Assembly (NCBI RefSeq): GCF_900005765.1
Contig: NC_041685.1
Location: forward strand, 434,001-498,000
Origin: Plasmodium relictum
Taxonomy: Eukaryota > Apicomplexa > Aconoidasida > Haemosporida > Plasmodiidae
Reading direction: 5' to 3'
DNA: 64,000 nucleotides
Shown: piece by piece, positions 11,887 to 22,451 of the stretch
Layout of the letters: the number at the start of each line of letters is the position of its first letter
Position numbering within the stretch: position 1 is the first letter of the stretch
Position numbers and translations under genes: made by a program
Notes under the pieces: model-generated
Told to the model about the DNA's origin: nothing
What the model saw: the letters and a program-made list of their open reading frames with translations, nothing else
Database searches by the model: none

Positions 11887-14295
11887 TTACCAAATCCATT
11901 TTTTTTTCCTCATATGAATATCCTTGGTAGATTTATAGTAGTAGTTAGTATAATTAGAAAAATCAAAAGTAAAATTGGGTGCAATCATTTTAATGTGAGA
12001 TTCTAAGCTTTCAAAGGATAAATTTAGTTTTTTAACACTTTTTAAAACTTTAAATAAATCAAATATTTTTATATTAGCAAAATTATTTTTATGTATTATT
12101 TCTATTATTTTATAAATAATTTTTTCATTTTTATAAGACAATTTAGCACTTGCATTTAAATATTTAATAGCTAGTTCTGTTGTTAAATAATTATCATTGT
12201 TATCAAGTCTAGAGCAAATAATATTATCAACAGTTAAAAATAACTTTTTATCAATATAATAAATTTTACTATAAGCGTGAATAATGTTAATTAAATCGGA
12301 GGCTTCTAATGAATAAATTTTTCCTTTTAATAATAACTCAGAAAGTATGTTATATACATCTTTTTCAAAATATAAATTTCTACTAAAAGATAGTAGAAAA
12401 TTCATTAAATCAATACAGCTAGCATATTTAAAAAAATGATTATAATTAGAATTTATGTTAAATTTATCATAGTGAATTTTAGATAAAAGTAATGATATGT
12501 TACAGTTTATTTTTGTCAGTGATATTAAGCATTGAGACAAATTGGAGCAATCAATATATTTATAAAAATTTTGCAAAAACAGTAAAGCTTCATTATATAA
12601 TTCATCTATATACATATTAAACTTGCTGAAAGAATACAAAATATCAGTGACATTTTTACTAGCATCAATTATTAATTCGTAATTTTTATTTAATATGTTA
12701 TTTTTATCATCAAAGAAATCATTTTTTATATCTCTTTTTTTTTTTTCATTTTGAATACTGTCATCTGGTTTTATCTTATTTCTTAATTTTTCATTCATAT
12801 CATTTTTATCGAAATTTTCATTATTTAAAAAAATATCAAACTTATTTTTTATCAGATCATGGTTATGTTTTCTTATAAATTTTAATAAAGTTGGATATAA
12901 ATATAAAAATAATTTTTCATGATACATTTTATTTTTCGCATAAGAATACATAAGTTCTTTAATATTTTTAAAATTTAACAATTTGATTATATCTTTATTA
13001 ATAAAATAATTACCTATATTAAAAAATAAATTTGCTACACCTTTGTATAAAGTTTTATCTGAATTTTTTTTAGAAAATTTAAAATTTTGAAAAACATCAA
13101 GAATTTCAAGAAGTTGAATGTAGGAAAATGAGCTGTAGTAATTAGAAATTATTTGAATTAATTGTTGTAAAGGAATTTCTTCTAAGTTAATTAAATTTCT
13201 TTTATACATTGTTGAGTAACTATAAAATGCATTACTTATTGTTAATGTTGAACAAGTACTTAAGTTTATGTTTTCTTTTAATTTGTTTAAGATAAAAAAT
13301 AACAGATTTTTATTTTGGTGATTTGAATTAATTAAAATACGTAGTATTATTGATAACAATTCAGAATCTTCAAGTTTATATATATTAGTATGTAGCATCT
13401 TAATTAAATTATTTATACATACTAATTTATTCATTGTATGCAATAATAAAAATATCATTTTAATATCTTTACATTCTTTTATAAAATATGCCATTATTCT
13501 ATTCATTTCTTCTTCTATATACTCATTTATATCTGTTTTTTTTTCAATTAAAAAATATAGCATATTTAAAAATTTATTAGGATCATATTCTCCATTGCTT
13601 TTAGACATACATGAATTAATGATATTATTATTTAATTTTTCATTTAAATCATTATTTTGGAAATTTTTATTGTTTTCTACTAAAATATTTTCATTAAAAA
13701 TACTATTCATGTCATCTGAAGTAGCATAAACATCTTCAGTATTTTTACTGTTCTTGTCATTTTCATTTAAGTAATTTTTAGTTGTGTTAAGTGTGTTGTT
13801 TTCTTTTGAAAATTTTTCATTAGAATGATTTTCTTTTAAAACATTATTGTTTTTATTGTTCACATTTAAATAATTTCCGCATCTATATAGTTTTTTGTAT
13901 ATTAGTTTGTTTTTTTCATTTATGAAATAATTTTTGGAAAAATTAAAATACTTTTGAGGTTTTTTATATACTTTAAATAAAAATATTTTTTTTCTTCTTT
14001 TTAAATTATTATAAATAAAGATATTCTTGAAAGAATTTATATTTATTCTTTTAAGGAAATTATTCTTTTGTTTTAAAATACGACTGAACTTACGAAGGAC
14101 AAAAGATATTCCGTTAAGTTCTTTATTTTTTTGTTGATGATTAGTATTAAGATTCCTTATGGTATCATTTTCCTTTATATACTCCAGAAGATTTTTCTTA
14201 TTTTTTAAAAATAATTTTTTATTATTTATACTTCTTTTATAATATATCTGATTATAACAGAATTTTGGTGAATTAATAAAATAGTTATAAAACAT
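11887..14295 (-). CDS. Helical-repeat (heptatricopeptide/RAP-type) organellar protein, 802 aa
   Basis: Not identified by name. The frame is open to a GTG at 14313, and the first ATG is at 14295. The N-terminus MFYNYFINSPKFCYNQIYYKRSINNKKLFLK is basic and free of acidic residues, like a mitochondrial leader. Residues about 230-790 look like successive pairs of amphipathic helices (for example LNLSTCSTLTISNAFYSYSTM, ASDLINIIHAYSKIYYIDKK, TTELAIKYLNASAKLSYKNEK and FDLFKVLKSVKKLNLSFESL). This pattern of helix pairs carrying Asn/Ala and Tyr/Ser at fixed places resembles the HPR/FASTK-RAP proteins that bind fragmented organellar RNAs in apicomplexans. No C-terminal RAP domain is evident. Asn/Lys/Glu low complexity sits near 155-225 and 500-545. 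Role as an RNA-binding organellar factor is inference. Confidence 0.65.
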   Translation of the reverse strand: MFYNYFINSPKFCYNQIYYKRSINNKKLFLKNKKNLLEYIKENDTIRNLNTNHQQKNKELNGISFVLRKFSRILKQKNNFLKRININSFKNIFIYNNLKRRKKIFLFKVYKKPQKYFNFSKNYFINEKNKLIYKKLYRCGNYLNVNNKNNNVLKENHSNEKFSKENNTLNTTKNYLNENDKNSKNTEDVYATSDDMNSIFNENILVENNKNFQNNDLNEKLNNNIINSCMSKSNGEYDPNKFLNMLYFLIEKKTDINEYIEEEMNRIMAYFIKECKDIKMIFLLLHTMNKLVCINNLIKMLHTNIYKLEDSELLSIILRILINSNHQNKNLLFFILNKLKENINLSTCSTLTISNAFYSYSTMYKRNLINLEEIPLQQLIQIISNYYSSFSYIQLLEILDVFQNFKFSKKNSDKTLYKGVANLFFNIGNYFINKDIIKLLNFKNIKELMYSYAKNKMYHEKLFLYLYPTLLKFIRKHNHDLIKNKFDIFLNNENFDKNDMNEKLRNKIKPDDSIQNEKKKRDIKNDFFDDKNNILNKNYELIIDASKNVTDILYSFSKFNMYIDELYNEALLFLQNFYKYIDCSNLSQCLISLTKINCNISLLLSKIHYDKFNINSNYNHFFKYASCIDLMNFLLSFSRNLYFEKDVYNILSELLLKGKIYSLEASDLINIIHAYSKIYYIDKKLFLTVDNIICSRLDNNDNYLTTELAIKYLNASAKLSYKNEKIIYKIIEIIHKNNFANIKIFDLFKVLKSVKKLNLSFESLESHIKMIAPNFTFDFSNYTNYYYKSTKDIHMRKKKWIW

Positions 14296-14736
14296 ATTTT
14301 GTTTATTTATCACTTCTTTTTTTTTCCTTCCTTCAGAAATAAATATTTTTCTATATTTTTATATCGTATAATAGGATTTTAGCATTAATTTTTCTCTTTG
14401 TTAGAATTATAAATTTAGTATTGTGTAAAAGAAAAAAAAAAGAAAAAAAAAAAGCATTATATATAAAACATTGAAAAACAAAAAAGTGTTATGACTAAAA
14501 ATTTTTAAAGAACAAAAAATATTAATTCAAGAAAAAAAAAAAAAATGTATTAAAATATTTTTTTAAAAAAATTCTACAAGTATATTTAAAGAAAAAAAAA
14601 AAAAAAATATATATATATAAAATTCCATAAAAATTATGAAAAAAAAAATTCTTAAAGAAATAGTTAAGAAAATATCTTATTTTTTAAAAATTAAAAATAG
14701 TAATTTTTATATTCACTTTTTTTTTTTTTTTTTTTT
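14296..14736. other. Intergenic
   Basis: Poly(A)/poly(T)-rich spacer between two - strand genes. No feature seen. Confidence 0.6.
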
Positions 14737-17583
14737 TTATGAATATAAATTATATAACTCATAAATATACCATAAACTCATAGAAGTGATAAAGATTGAT
14801 TTAGATGCTCTTTGTATTCCTTTTTTTTTGTAAGCATCATAAATAATTCTCTTTTTATTTTTTTTATATATATAATTAGATATACTGTGAGAAAAATTGT
14901 ATGAAGTTGTTAGTAACATTAATGGAAGTAATTTATTGATACTTACACAAATGATAGGAGAATATGTTAAATTTTTTTTGAAAACAATATTTTTACTTTT
15001 TAAGTTATAAATTAAAATATTCCCATATAAATCTCCAGTAAAAAGAAAATCCTTTAATATATCAAAAAAATATTTTTGGTTATCTCTATTTTCTCTATAA
15101 AATTTTGCGGTTTCATGTTTTGCGTTTATATTAAATACTCTTATGTATACATCATTTAATGAACTTGATATTATAATATTTTTATCACAATACTTAATTT
15201 GTATTACTGAAGAATTTTTTAATGTTACAAAACTTGTGTTACTTATAATATAATTATTTTTATTTTCATCTAGCATTTCCTCTTTTTCATTATACACATA
15301 AATTATTCCTTTTTTTGTTCCAACGCAAAAAATATTTTTTTTTTTTTTCTCATATTTACTTAAATACTTTTTTATCATAGTTTTACAATGAAAATGTTCT
15401 TTAGATAAGAATTTTTCTTTGCTTATTCTCCCTATATTTTTACTATATATTTTATTATTTTCCATTTTCGTTTCATTTATCGTATTATAACATAATTCAT
15501 CATTTTTTGATAAATTTATTTGTTCTTTATCATTATTATTATCTTTAAGCTGTTCATAATAATGAATCAAACAAATAGAAGTAATTTTTCCAATTTTTTT
15601 TTTATCTTTGTCCAGAAGAATAATCTTTTTTTTGAATATAGGGTCTTCTATATTAAAAATAAAAATACAATCTTTTGAACATGCTATAATACTATCATCA
15701 AAGTAGTTATACGTAAGAGAATATATATTATTTAACTTATTATCAACATGCATTTCTTTATCAATTTCTTTTTTATTATGTTCTTCATTCTTTTCATTTG
15801 ATTTTTCAAAAATTTGGAGATGAGTTACCTCATTTTTTTTATAATCATAAGGAAAGTAAAAAGAAAATTTATTTCTATATCCTCTCACTAAACATAATGG
15901 TTCGTTTTTTATTGATATAAAAGTACAGTCATATGCTAAAGGGAGAATGCAATATATTTTATTTTCAATATTGTCAATGTAGTAATTTTGATATTCATGA
16001 TAACCATAATCTTCACCTATGTAAGAAAACCCTTTAAAATGATATGAATAGTTTTCATCATAAAATAAAGAGGGATAATAAGCTAATTCTTTATTAAAAA
16101 ATAAAAATATATTTTTTTTATTTTTCTTTTCTCCATAGTAGTTTTCCTTTTTTATATAATCTGAGCTAATTTTTTTATAAATAAATTTATAATCGCCTAA
16201 CAATTTCTTCTTATATTTTTTATTATTATTATTATAATGTAAATTTAAAGATTTCAAATTATAAATAATTTCTCTGAAATAAAGGTAATTTTCATATGAA
16301 TCATCGACGAAGGTATAGTTATTCTCACTACTACTTAGAAGAGTTTTAATTTTTTTTAATTTTTTATCATACTTAATAAAACCATTATTTCTTTTTCGTA
16401 TATCACCTACTTCTTCAATATATATATAATCTAAATTATCTAAATATAATTGAGGAGAAAAGGAAAAAATATTTTTTAAAATTTGTTTATTGTTAAGATA
16501 GATAACTTCTAAATTTCTTTTAGGAAATGATATTCTTTCATATTTATGTATCGTATTTTTTTTTTTTATATCTTTCTCATTACTCTTTATATTTTTTACA
16601 TTTTCATTTTCAATTTCTACATTAGAATTATTTTCAAAATATATTTTTTGTGGTTTTATCCTTTTCTCGAAATTTTGATACCTTGAGAAACTTTCTTCAA
16701 AAAATTTTTTTGTTTTATTTTTTTGAAAAAAATTATTTTCATCAATAAATGAGTAACTAGAGAATAAATTGGCATATTTCCATATTAAATATACATCTGA
16801 GTTATTTAAAATATTCATTTCTTTTAAATAATTTTTTAAAAGAATATGTTTTTCAATATTTTCAAATTTATAAAGAATTTGAAAATTCTTCATTTTGTTT
16901 CTTAGTAAATCTGTTCTATTACATTCTAAAGCAAGAATTATACAGTAGTTAATTGTATAAAAAAATACACCATATGCTGTATTTAAGGAATTATATTCTG
17001 AATATATATTTTTTAAAGTATTTATTTTTTCTTTATTAAATTCTTCTATATTAAAAATATCTTTACTTTCTTCAGATATATTATTTAATGAATTGTAACA
17101 TATATTAATATCAAATGAATTAAAACAACAATATTTCCAGTTTAAAAGATTATCATAACTGTATGAAACACTTGCATCACTTTTATATATATATGAACCG
17201 TCAGAAAACTCATTACTTTTATTTTCACTAAAATTGTCTTTTAATTCTTCACTATTTTCATTATTTTCAAATAAACTTCCATTTTTATAAAAATCTTCCT
17301 TTAAATTTTCATGGGCATTTACATTTTTTTTTTTCTTCAACTGCAGCTTTTTCCTTTTATTAAATTTCTTATACTCTTTAATATAATAATCTAAGTTTTC
17401 TATTTTTTTTTTATTTCTTTTGTAAAATTCTTTTTTTTTTTTTAAAAAAACATTTTTTATGGAATATTCATCATAAAGATTATTCGTAGAATATTTTTCA
17501 AAGCATGCATTATCCTGTAATATAAAAAAATCAATTTTCCCATTTGAAAATTTTATAATTTCATCAATATTATTTTCCATCAT
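14737..17583 (-). CDS. Divergent WD40 protein with WRAP53/TCAB1 (WDR79) signature
   Basis: The frame is open to a TTG at 17610; the tandem ATG at 17583/17580 gives 948 or 947 aa (MMENNIDEII). In animals TCAB1 binds the CAB box of scaRNAs and telomerase RNA and delivers them to Cajal bodies. The evidence is in the C-terminal third. The segment FYRENRDNQKYFFDI followed by FLFTGDLYGNILIYNLKSK, then PIICVSINKLLPLMLLTTS, follows the TCAB1 blade pattern of YR..E.TNQRI.FDI, G...GTGG.DG.V.IYDL.TG and FHP.LPM.AT.S. Further upstream, EPLCLVRGYRNK corresponds to the family's WDA..G..RA.YRAY, and IYSLTYNYFDDSIIACSKDCIFIFNIEDP to the next blade. Near residue 170, WKYCCFNSFDINICYN may be the first blade. 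Large Lys/Asn-rich insertions separate the blades, so the protein is about twice the usual length. Assignment is by motif only, but several consecutive motifs agree in order. Confidence 0.68.
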   Translation of the reverse strand: MMENNIDEIIKFSNGKIDFFILQDNACFEKYSTNNLYDEYSIKNVFLKKKKEFYKRNKKKIENLDYYIKEYKKFNKRKKLQLKKKKNVNAHENLKEDFYKNGSLFENNENSEELKDNFSENKSNEFSDGSYIYKSDASVSYSYDNLLNWKYCCFNSFDINICYNSLNNISEESKDIFNIEEFNKEKINTLKNIYSEYNSLNTAYGVFFYTINYCIILALECNRTDLLRNKMKNFQILYKFENIEKHILLKNYLKEMNILNNSDVYLIWKYANLFSSYSFIDENNFFQKNKTKKFFEESFSRYQNFEKRIKPQKIYFENNSNVEIENENVKNIKSNEKDIKKKNTIHKYERISFPKRNLEVIYLNNKQILKNIFSFSPQLYLDNLDYIYIEEVGDIRKRNNGFIKYDKKLKKIKTLLSSSENNYTFVDDSYENYLYFREIIYNLKSLNLHYNNNNKKYKKKLLGDYKFIYKKISSDYIKKENYYGEKKNKKNIFLFFNKELAYYPSLFYDENYSYHFKGFSYIGEDYGYHEYQNYYIDNIENKIYCILPLAYDCTFISIKNEPLCLVRGYRNKFSFYFPYDYKKNEVTHLQIFEKSNEKNEEHNKKEIDKEMHVDNKLNNIYSLTYNYFDDSIIACSKDCIFIFNIEDPIFKKKIILLDKDKKKIGKITSICLIHYYEQLKDNNNDKEQINLSKNDELCYNTINETKMENNKIYSKNIGRISKEKFLSKEHFHCKTMIKKYLSKYEKKKKNIFCVGTKKGIIYVYNEKEEMLDENKNNYIISNTSFVTLKNSSVIQIKYCDKNIIISSSLNDVYIRVFNINAKHETAKFYRENRDNQKYFFDILKDFLFTGDLYGNILIYNLKSKNIVFKKNLTYSPIICVSINKLLPLMLLTTSYNFSHSISNYIYKKNKKRIIYDAYKKKGIQRASKSIFITSMSLWYIYELYNLYS

Positions 17584-17721
17584 TTCAATTTTTTTTTTTT
17601 TTATAACCAAAATTTAATATTAAAATTTTTGTAATTAATATATTTTTCCATTGTTCAATCTTTTCATTTTTAATGATTAAAAAATGTCTTTAAAAAAAAA
17701 TATATTAAAGTATATTTACAT

Positions 17722-17777
<56 letters not shown>

Positions 17778-18148
17778 CTTCTATATGTAAATAACACATA
17801 TCAAATCAATTCTCTTTTCCATTTTTATAGCACTTATTTAAATTGTCTTTTTTTTTTTTTTAATTTTTACACTGTTCATTCTGATTTTAATTCTTTTTTA
17901 TTTTGTTTTCTTCCATAAAAATCTTATATATATATATATATGTGTAAAAAATTCAAATGAAATGGGAAAAATTGTCATTATTTTTTTTTAATTTTAATTA
18001 AATAAATAAATTTGTTATTTTAACTTTTATTTAAATATTTATAAATTAAATAATATTTACAGAAATTAAAATTTAATAAAATAAAAATGAAGTCAAGAAA
18101 AAACGAAAAAAAAAAAAAAATGAAATATAATAATATAAAATGGGAATA
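17584..18148. other. Intergenic with a long (AT)n run
   Basis: Promoter side of the WD40 gene. It contains a perfect AT dinucleotide run at about 17725-17773. No gene is seen on either strand. Confidence 0.65.
17725..17773. repeat. (AT)n microsatellite
   Basis: Uninterrupted alternating A/T for about 49 bases, upstream of the WD40 gene. Confidence 0.9.
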
Positions 18149-18295
18149 CTATTTTGCAGGTTTTTCATTCCTTGCTTTTATATTATTAATATTTTCATTC
18201 ATACTATTTATAATTGGATAAAAAATGTAAAATCCACTGCACATTCCTATAATAACAGCAACACAAATACTTTTGGCATCTAATCTCCTTTTCAT
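18149..18295 (-). CDS. 48-aa single-pass membrane microprotein
   Basis: A short frame below normal ORF cut-offs. The protein starts MKRRLDAKSICVAVIIG, has one hydrophobic segment (about residues 9-28, SICVAVIIGMCSGFYIFYPI) flanked by basic residues, and ends NIKARNEKPAK. Codon composition is clearly richer in G/C than the flanks, and the peptide uses Gly, Cys, Val and Pro, unlike homopolymer-derived frames, which is why I accept it. A basic N-terminus, one transmembrane helix with GxxxG-like spacing and a short charged tail fit small inner-membrane proteins of mitochondrial respiratory complexes or their assembly factors. I do not recognise the family. A small integral ER protein is the main alternative. 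Confidence 0.6.
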   Translation of the reverse strand: MKRRLDAKSICVAVIIGMCSGFYIFYPIINSMNENINNIKARNEKPAK

Positions 18296-19417
18296 TTTAT
18301 ATTTTTTTTTTAAATATTATGCCTATTTAATCATGTAATGTGCTCTTTAAAATAAATTTTCTACTTTTTTCCATTTATATAATATCTATAATAGTTCTTT
18401 TGTTGCTTTATAAATATAAATTAAGAAAGAAAAAAAAAAAAATTATAAATATACAAAATTTTCGGAAAGTATAATTATATTCTTTGTTAAATTAGAATGT
18501 TTTATTTCTAATAATTTTTAAAAAATAAATTCCAATTAGTGTAAATAATTCAAGAAATAATAATATTGAAATATATATTACCTTAAAATTCCTTTTATTA
18601 TATTTAAAAAGTAATGTATTTATCTTTTTTCTCTTTTTCTTAAAATAAAAAATACATATGTATCATTATATCCAAGAAAAATAGAAATTTTGAAAATTTC
18701 TCTTCTATGTAATATAATAATAATTTTAAAATGTAGAAATAATTTTTTCTGATATGTTATAGTATTACAACTATGATTAAAAAGAAAAAAAAAAAGATTC
18801 AATTCTTAATTTATATAGAATATCATAAAGATGAGAAACTATTTATTTTGTTATACTTTTTTACTTTAATTTTTATTTTAATCATTAGGATAATTTTTTA
18901 TAAAAAATTGAGGAAAAAAATATGTTAATAAGAAAATACTGAAAAAAATGAAAAATTAAAATCAAAAAAAAAAAAAATTAAACTACTAATAAATAAAATG
19001 TAAAATAAGTATAAAAAAAAAATTAAACTAAGATTAAATTGAGGAAATTAAACAAAAAATTGCAATTTAGATTAAAAGTAATTAGTATTTTTATGTATCT
19101 TGATTCCTTTTTTTAACTTTTTCTTTCAAAAAAAAAAAAAAAAAAATAAGCATGCACAGAAATACACTTTTTTTTTTTTTTTGAAAGAAAAAAAATAAAT
19201 ATACAGTTATAATTTATAAATATGTAAAATTATATTTCATCTTTGTGATGTTTATTTTTATTTTAAAAAAATAAAATCAGGTTTTTTATCTATAGATAAA
19301 CAAAAATATGTAATTTTTCTTTTTTTTTCTTTTTTTGATATTTATTTCATTTTAATATATATTTTACTGTTTTTTAACAAATATATTTTATTTACATTAT
19401 ATTTAATTTTTTACAAA
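18296..19417. other. Divergent intergenic, microprotein / EF-1beta
   Basis: About 1.1 kb of A/T-rich DNA. A GCATGC palindrome at 19150-19155 lies about 260 bases upstream of the EF-1beta start and is a possible ApiAP2 contact. The - strand frame at 18620-18802 lacks gene-like composition. Confidence 0.55.
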
Positions 19418-20233
19418 ATGGCAAATAATGCAAGTTTATTAAACATTCAAGGAGAAAATGATTACAGCAAATTAAATAATTTTTTTGCTGATCACTCATA
19501 CTATCAAAATTATATGCTAAGTGCTATGGATATAAAAATATTTAATCAAATTACAACTGTAATAAATAAAGAAAAGTATCCACATTTATATCGTTGGTAT
19601 AAGCACATTAATTCCTTGCCAGTTCGTATTTTTAATCAATATAAGGGCAATGAAAATGCAAAAAAAAGTAATGTACCAGAAAAAAAAATTAATGAAAAAA
19701 AAATGGATGATGATGATGATGTTGATAATGATATAGATCTTTTTGGTGATAATAATGACGATGATAAGAATATTTTATTAGAAAAAAAAAAGCAAAAAGA
19801 AGAGGAACTTAAAAAAAAGCAACAAAAAGAAAAAGATAAACACAGGTCAATATTAATTATCGAGATAAAGCCCAAATCAATTGATACAGATATATCAAAA
19901 ATTTCCAAACTTGTGAAACAGAAGATTGTTGACGAAAATATAAAATGGGGAGAGGAAGTAAAAAAAATTCCAGTTGCTTTTGGTTTATATAAACTTCAAA
20001 TGTCATGTATCATTTACGATGATTTTGTTAACACAAACGATTTAATAGAAAAAATAGAGAATATTGATTTAGATAGTGAAGAAGATAGAAAAAAAAGAAC
20101 ATTGATATTAGGGTTAGATGAGGAGAATGATGAAGATGATGAAAGAAGTGAAGAAGTTGAAGATATTGAAGTTGAAGATGATTTAGACTTTTTAGTTCAA
20201 TCAGCAGAGATTGTATCATTTAACAAATTATAA
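19418..20233 (+). CDS. EF-1beta: Elongation factor 1-beta (eEF1B nucleotide-exchange subunit)
   Basis: Exchanges GDP for GTP on eEF1A during cytosolic translation. Single exon, 271 aa. Residues about 5-70 form the GST-C-like N-terminal domain (FADHSYYQNYMLSAMDIKIFNQI, YPHLYRWYKHINSLP). An acidic central linker holds the conserved DIDLFG at about 105-110. The exchange domain starts at about 145 (SILIIEIKPKSIDTDISKISKLVK) and contains IKWGEEVKKIPVAFGLYKLQMSCIIYDD. It closes with LVQSAEIVSFNKL, matching the family's YVQS.D.AAFNK end. Between the last two beta elements there is an acidic insertion of about 38 residues (DSEEDRKKRTLILGLDEEND...), so the protein is longer than the usual 220-230 aa. 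The insertion has no stops and is purine-rich like exon, so it does not look like a retained intron. Confidence 0.96.
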   Translation: MANNASLLNIQGENDYSKLNNFFADHSYYQNYMLSAMDIKIFNQITTVINKEKYPHLYRWYKHINSLPVRIFNQYKGNENAKKSNVPEKKINEKKMDDDDDVDNDIDLFGDNNDDDKNILLEKKKQKEEELKKKQQKEKDKHRSILIIEIKPKSIDTDISKISKLVKQKIVDENIKWGEEVKKIPVAFGLYKLQMSCIIYDDFVNTNDLIEKIENIDLDSEEDRKKRTLILGLDEENDEDDERSEEVEDIEVEDDLDFLVQSAEIVSFNKL

Positions 20234-21127
20234 ATTAATAAAACAGTGATGTATGTATTTTTAAAACTAAGTATAAATTCTATATTGTTGATAAAGTATA
20301 CGAGGAATTATAATTTTACCAATTGTATATACGAAAACTAAAAAAAAAAGATATAATTGTTACATATATATTTTATTTTATTTTTTCTACAATTTTAAAT
20401 TTAAGATTTAATATTATTGTATATATTATATGCAATTTTTGTTCAGGCTTATAGCTTCAACTTTAATTATAATACAAATATTTTATTTAGCACGAGTTGC
20501 TTATATTTATTAAAAAAAAAAATAAGAATAAATAAAATAATAATACGAATCATGTTATACTTTTAATTCCTTTATATGAATTTCCTAAATATAAGCATAA
20601 GAATTTTTTGAAATTTATATTTGCTCTCAATATCTTTTAAATTAATAATGCTCCACTTAATAAAGAAATAAATAGAATTTTATTTATTTATTTTTTTTTA
20701 ATTATATCATTATTCTTAAATAACGAAAAAAAATGTTTTTTTTAATTATAATATAAAATAAAAATATGAAACATTATGTTATTAATTAAATATTAATTGT
20801 AACATTTATTTAAATATTGACAATAAAAAAAAGAAAAAAAAGAAAAAGAAAAAGAAAAAAGATATATGTTCTTTAGTATATATTTTCAATTTTTATTAAA
20901 ATGTCAATATCAAATTAATATATATATATATAAGAATAAGATATATAATATTAAATGAAGACAAAATTAAAAATATGTTCAATTAATATAAAATAAAAAA
21001 AAATGTATTTTATTTTTAAAAAGATATCAAATGTAAGAAGCGAATATTAAGGAAAATAAGAAAAAAATAAAGTAAAAAAAAATTATTTTAAATTACATTT
21101 ACAAAAGACAAAATAAAAAAATTTATT
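20234..21127. other. Intergenic, convergent 3' ends
   Basis: A/T-rich spacer between EF-1beta (+) and NAD kinase (-). It includes a short AAAGAAA-type purine run near 20830-20860. Nothing gene-like is seen. Confidence 0.6.
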
Positions 21128-22410
21128 CTATTTATAACTTATAATAAAATCGTCTTCTTTTATATATAGTATAATAGAGTCATTTGGTTGAATTTTAATG
21201 TTATATATACCGTCTATATAAACAATAGTATTACTAGTACATGTTTTTATATTAATATAATTACAAGTATATATGTGATCAGTTGAATCATAAACATTGT
21301 TTTCTATAGGCTCTTTTACTATACATTTCATGTATTTGCTACTTGGATGAAAACAAATAGAACTGTTAATATATTCTGAAAATAAATCAAAGTTTATATT
21401 TTTTATATTTTTTTTTACGGTATCACTTTGTGCATTTAAAAATTCTTCAATTATATTTTTCATTTTTTTCTTATCTATTTTATTTACATTATATGCCCAT
21501 GCAGTGGATCCAGTTCCACTTGTTATTAATAAAGCTGTACTTTTTAGTTTTTTAAGAATTTTATTATCAATATTTATATATGTACAAATATTATTTTTTA
21601 CGGCTTCATACACATATACCTCATTAATACTTTTATATGTTTTCACTTCATCAGATTTTTTGATTAAGACAGTTATATATTTCCTATATATTTTTTTGTA
21701 TTTATCTGTTTCAAAAAAATTTTTTAAGGTTTGTTTCGCATATTCTTCAACACTGATTATTAAATTATCAGGTTTCTCTGATATATCAGTTGAGAAATAA
21801 TGGATATTATTATGTAAGAAAGTACTATTTTTATTATGTTGTGTATCTGTACTATCATTTTTATTTTTAAGATTATAGTGAAAATTATCTTCATTTTTTA
21901 AAGCAGAATTTTCTTCTGGTAATTCACCATAACACAAGCTATGATTCCGTATAATATTATCTATTGTACTTACATGTTCAAAACTTTTCTCTTCTTTCTT
22001 TGCTATTTCGTCTTTGTTATTTGTCATTTTTTTTTTCTCTCTTTCTTTTGATTTGTTGATAAAATTGGAAACATCAGTAAATATAATATTGACTTTTTTC
22101 TTCTTTTTGTTGTGCATTTTTTCAAATTGATCAAATGATTCATAATTATAGTTAATTCCATCACCATATTCATAATTTAAATAATCTAAGCATAACTTTC
22201 CTTCAGATCCTTTAGGATCACTATTTATTCCTATTAATTCAATTCTTTTATCTTTTCTATTTGTATTTTCATCTATTATATATTTATTGGCTATTATATG
22301 GGCTGATTCCAAATATGTTCCATCTCCACCTTAATAAAAAAATAGAACATAAATAAATTTACATAATTATATATTATTACATTTATATAAAAATGAACTA
22401 TTGTTTATAA

Positions 22411-22451
<41 letters not shown>

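Noticed and set aside
19636-20219. Antisense Ser/Leu/His-rich frames in EF-1beta
   Set aside because: Shadows of the acidic, repetitive coding sequence.
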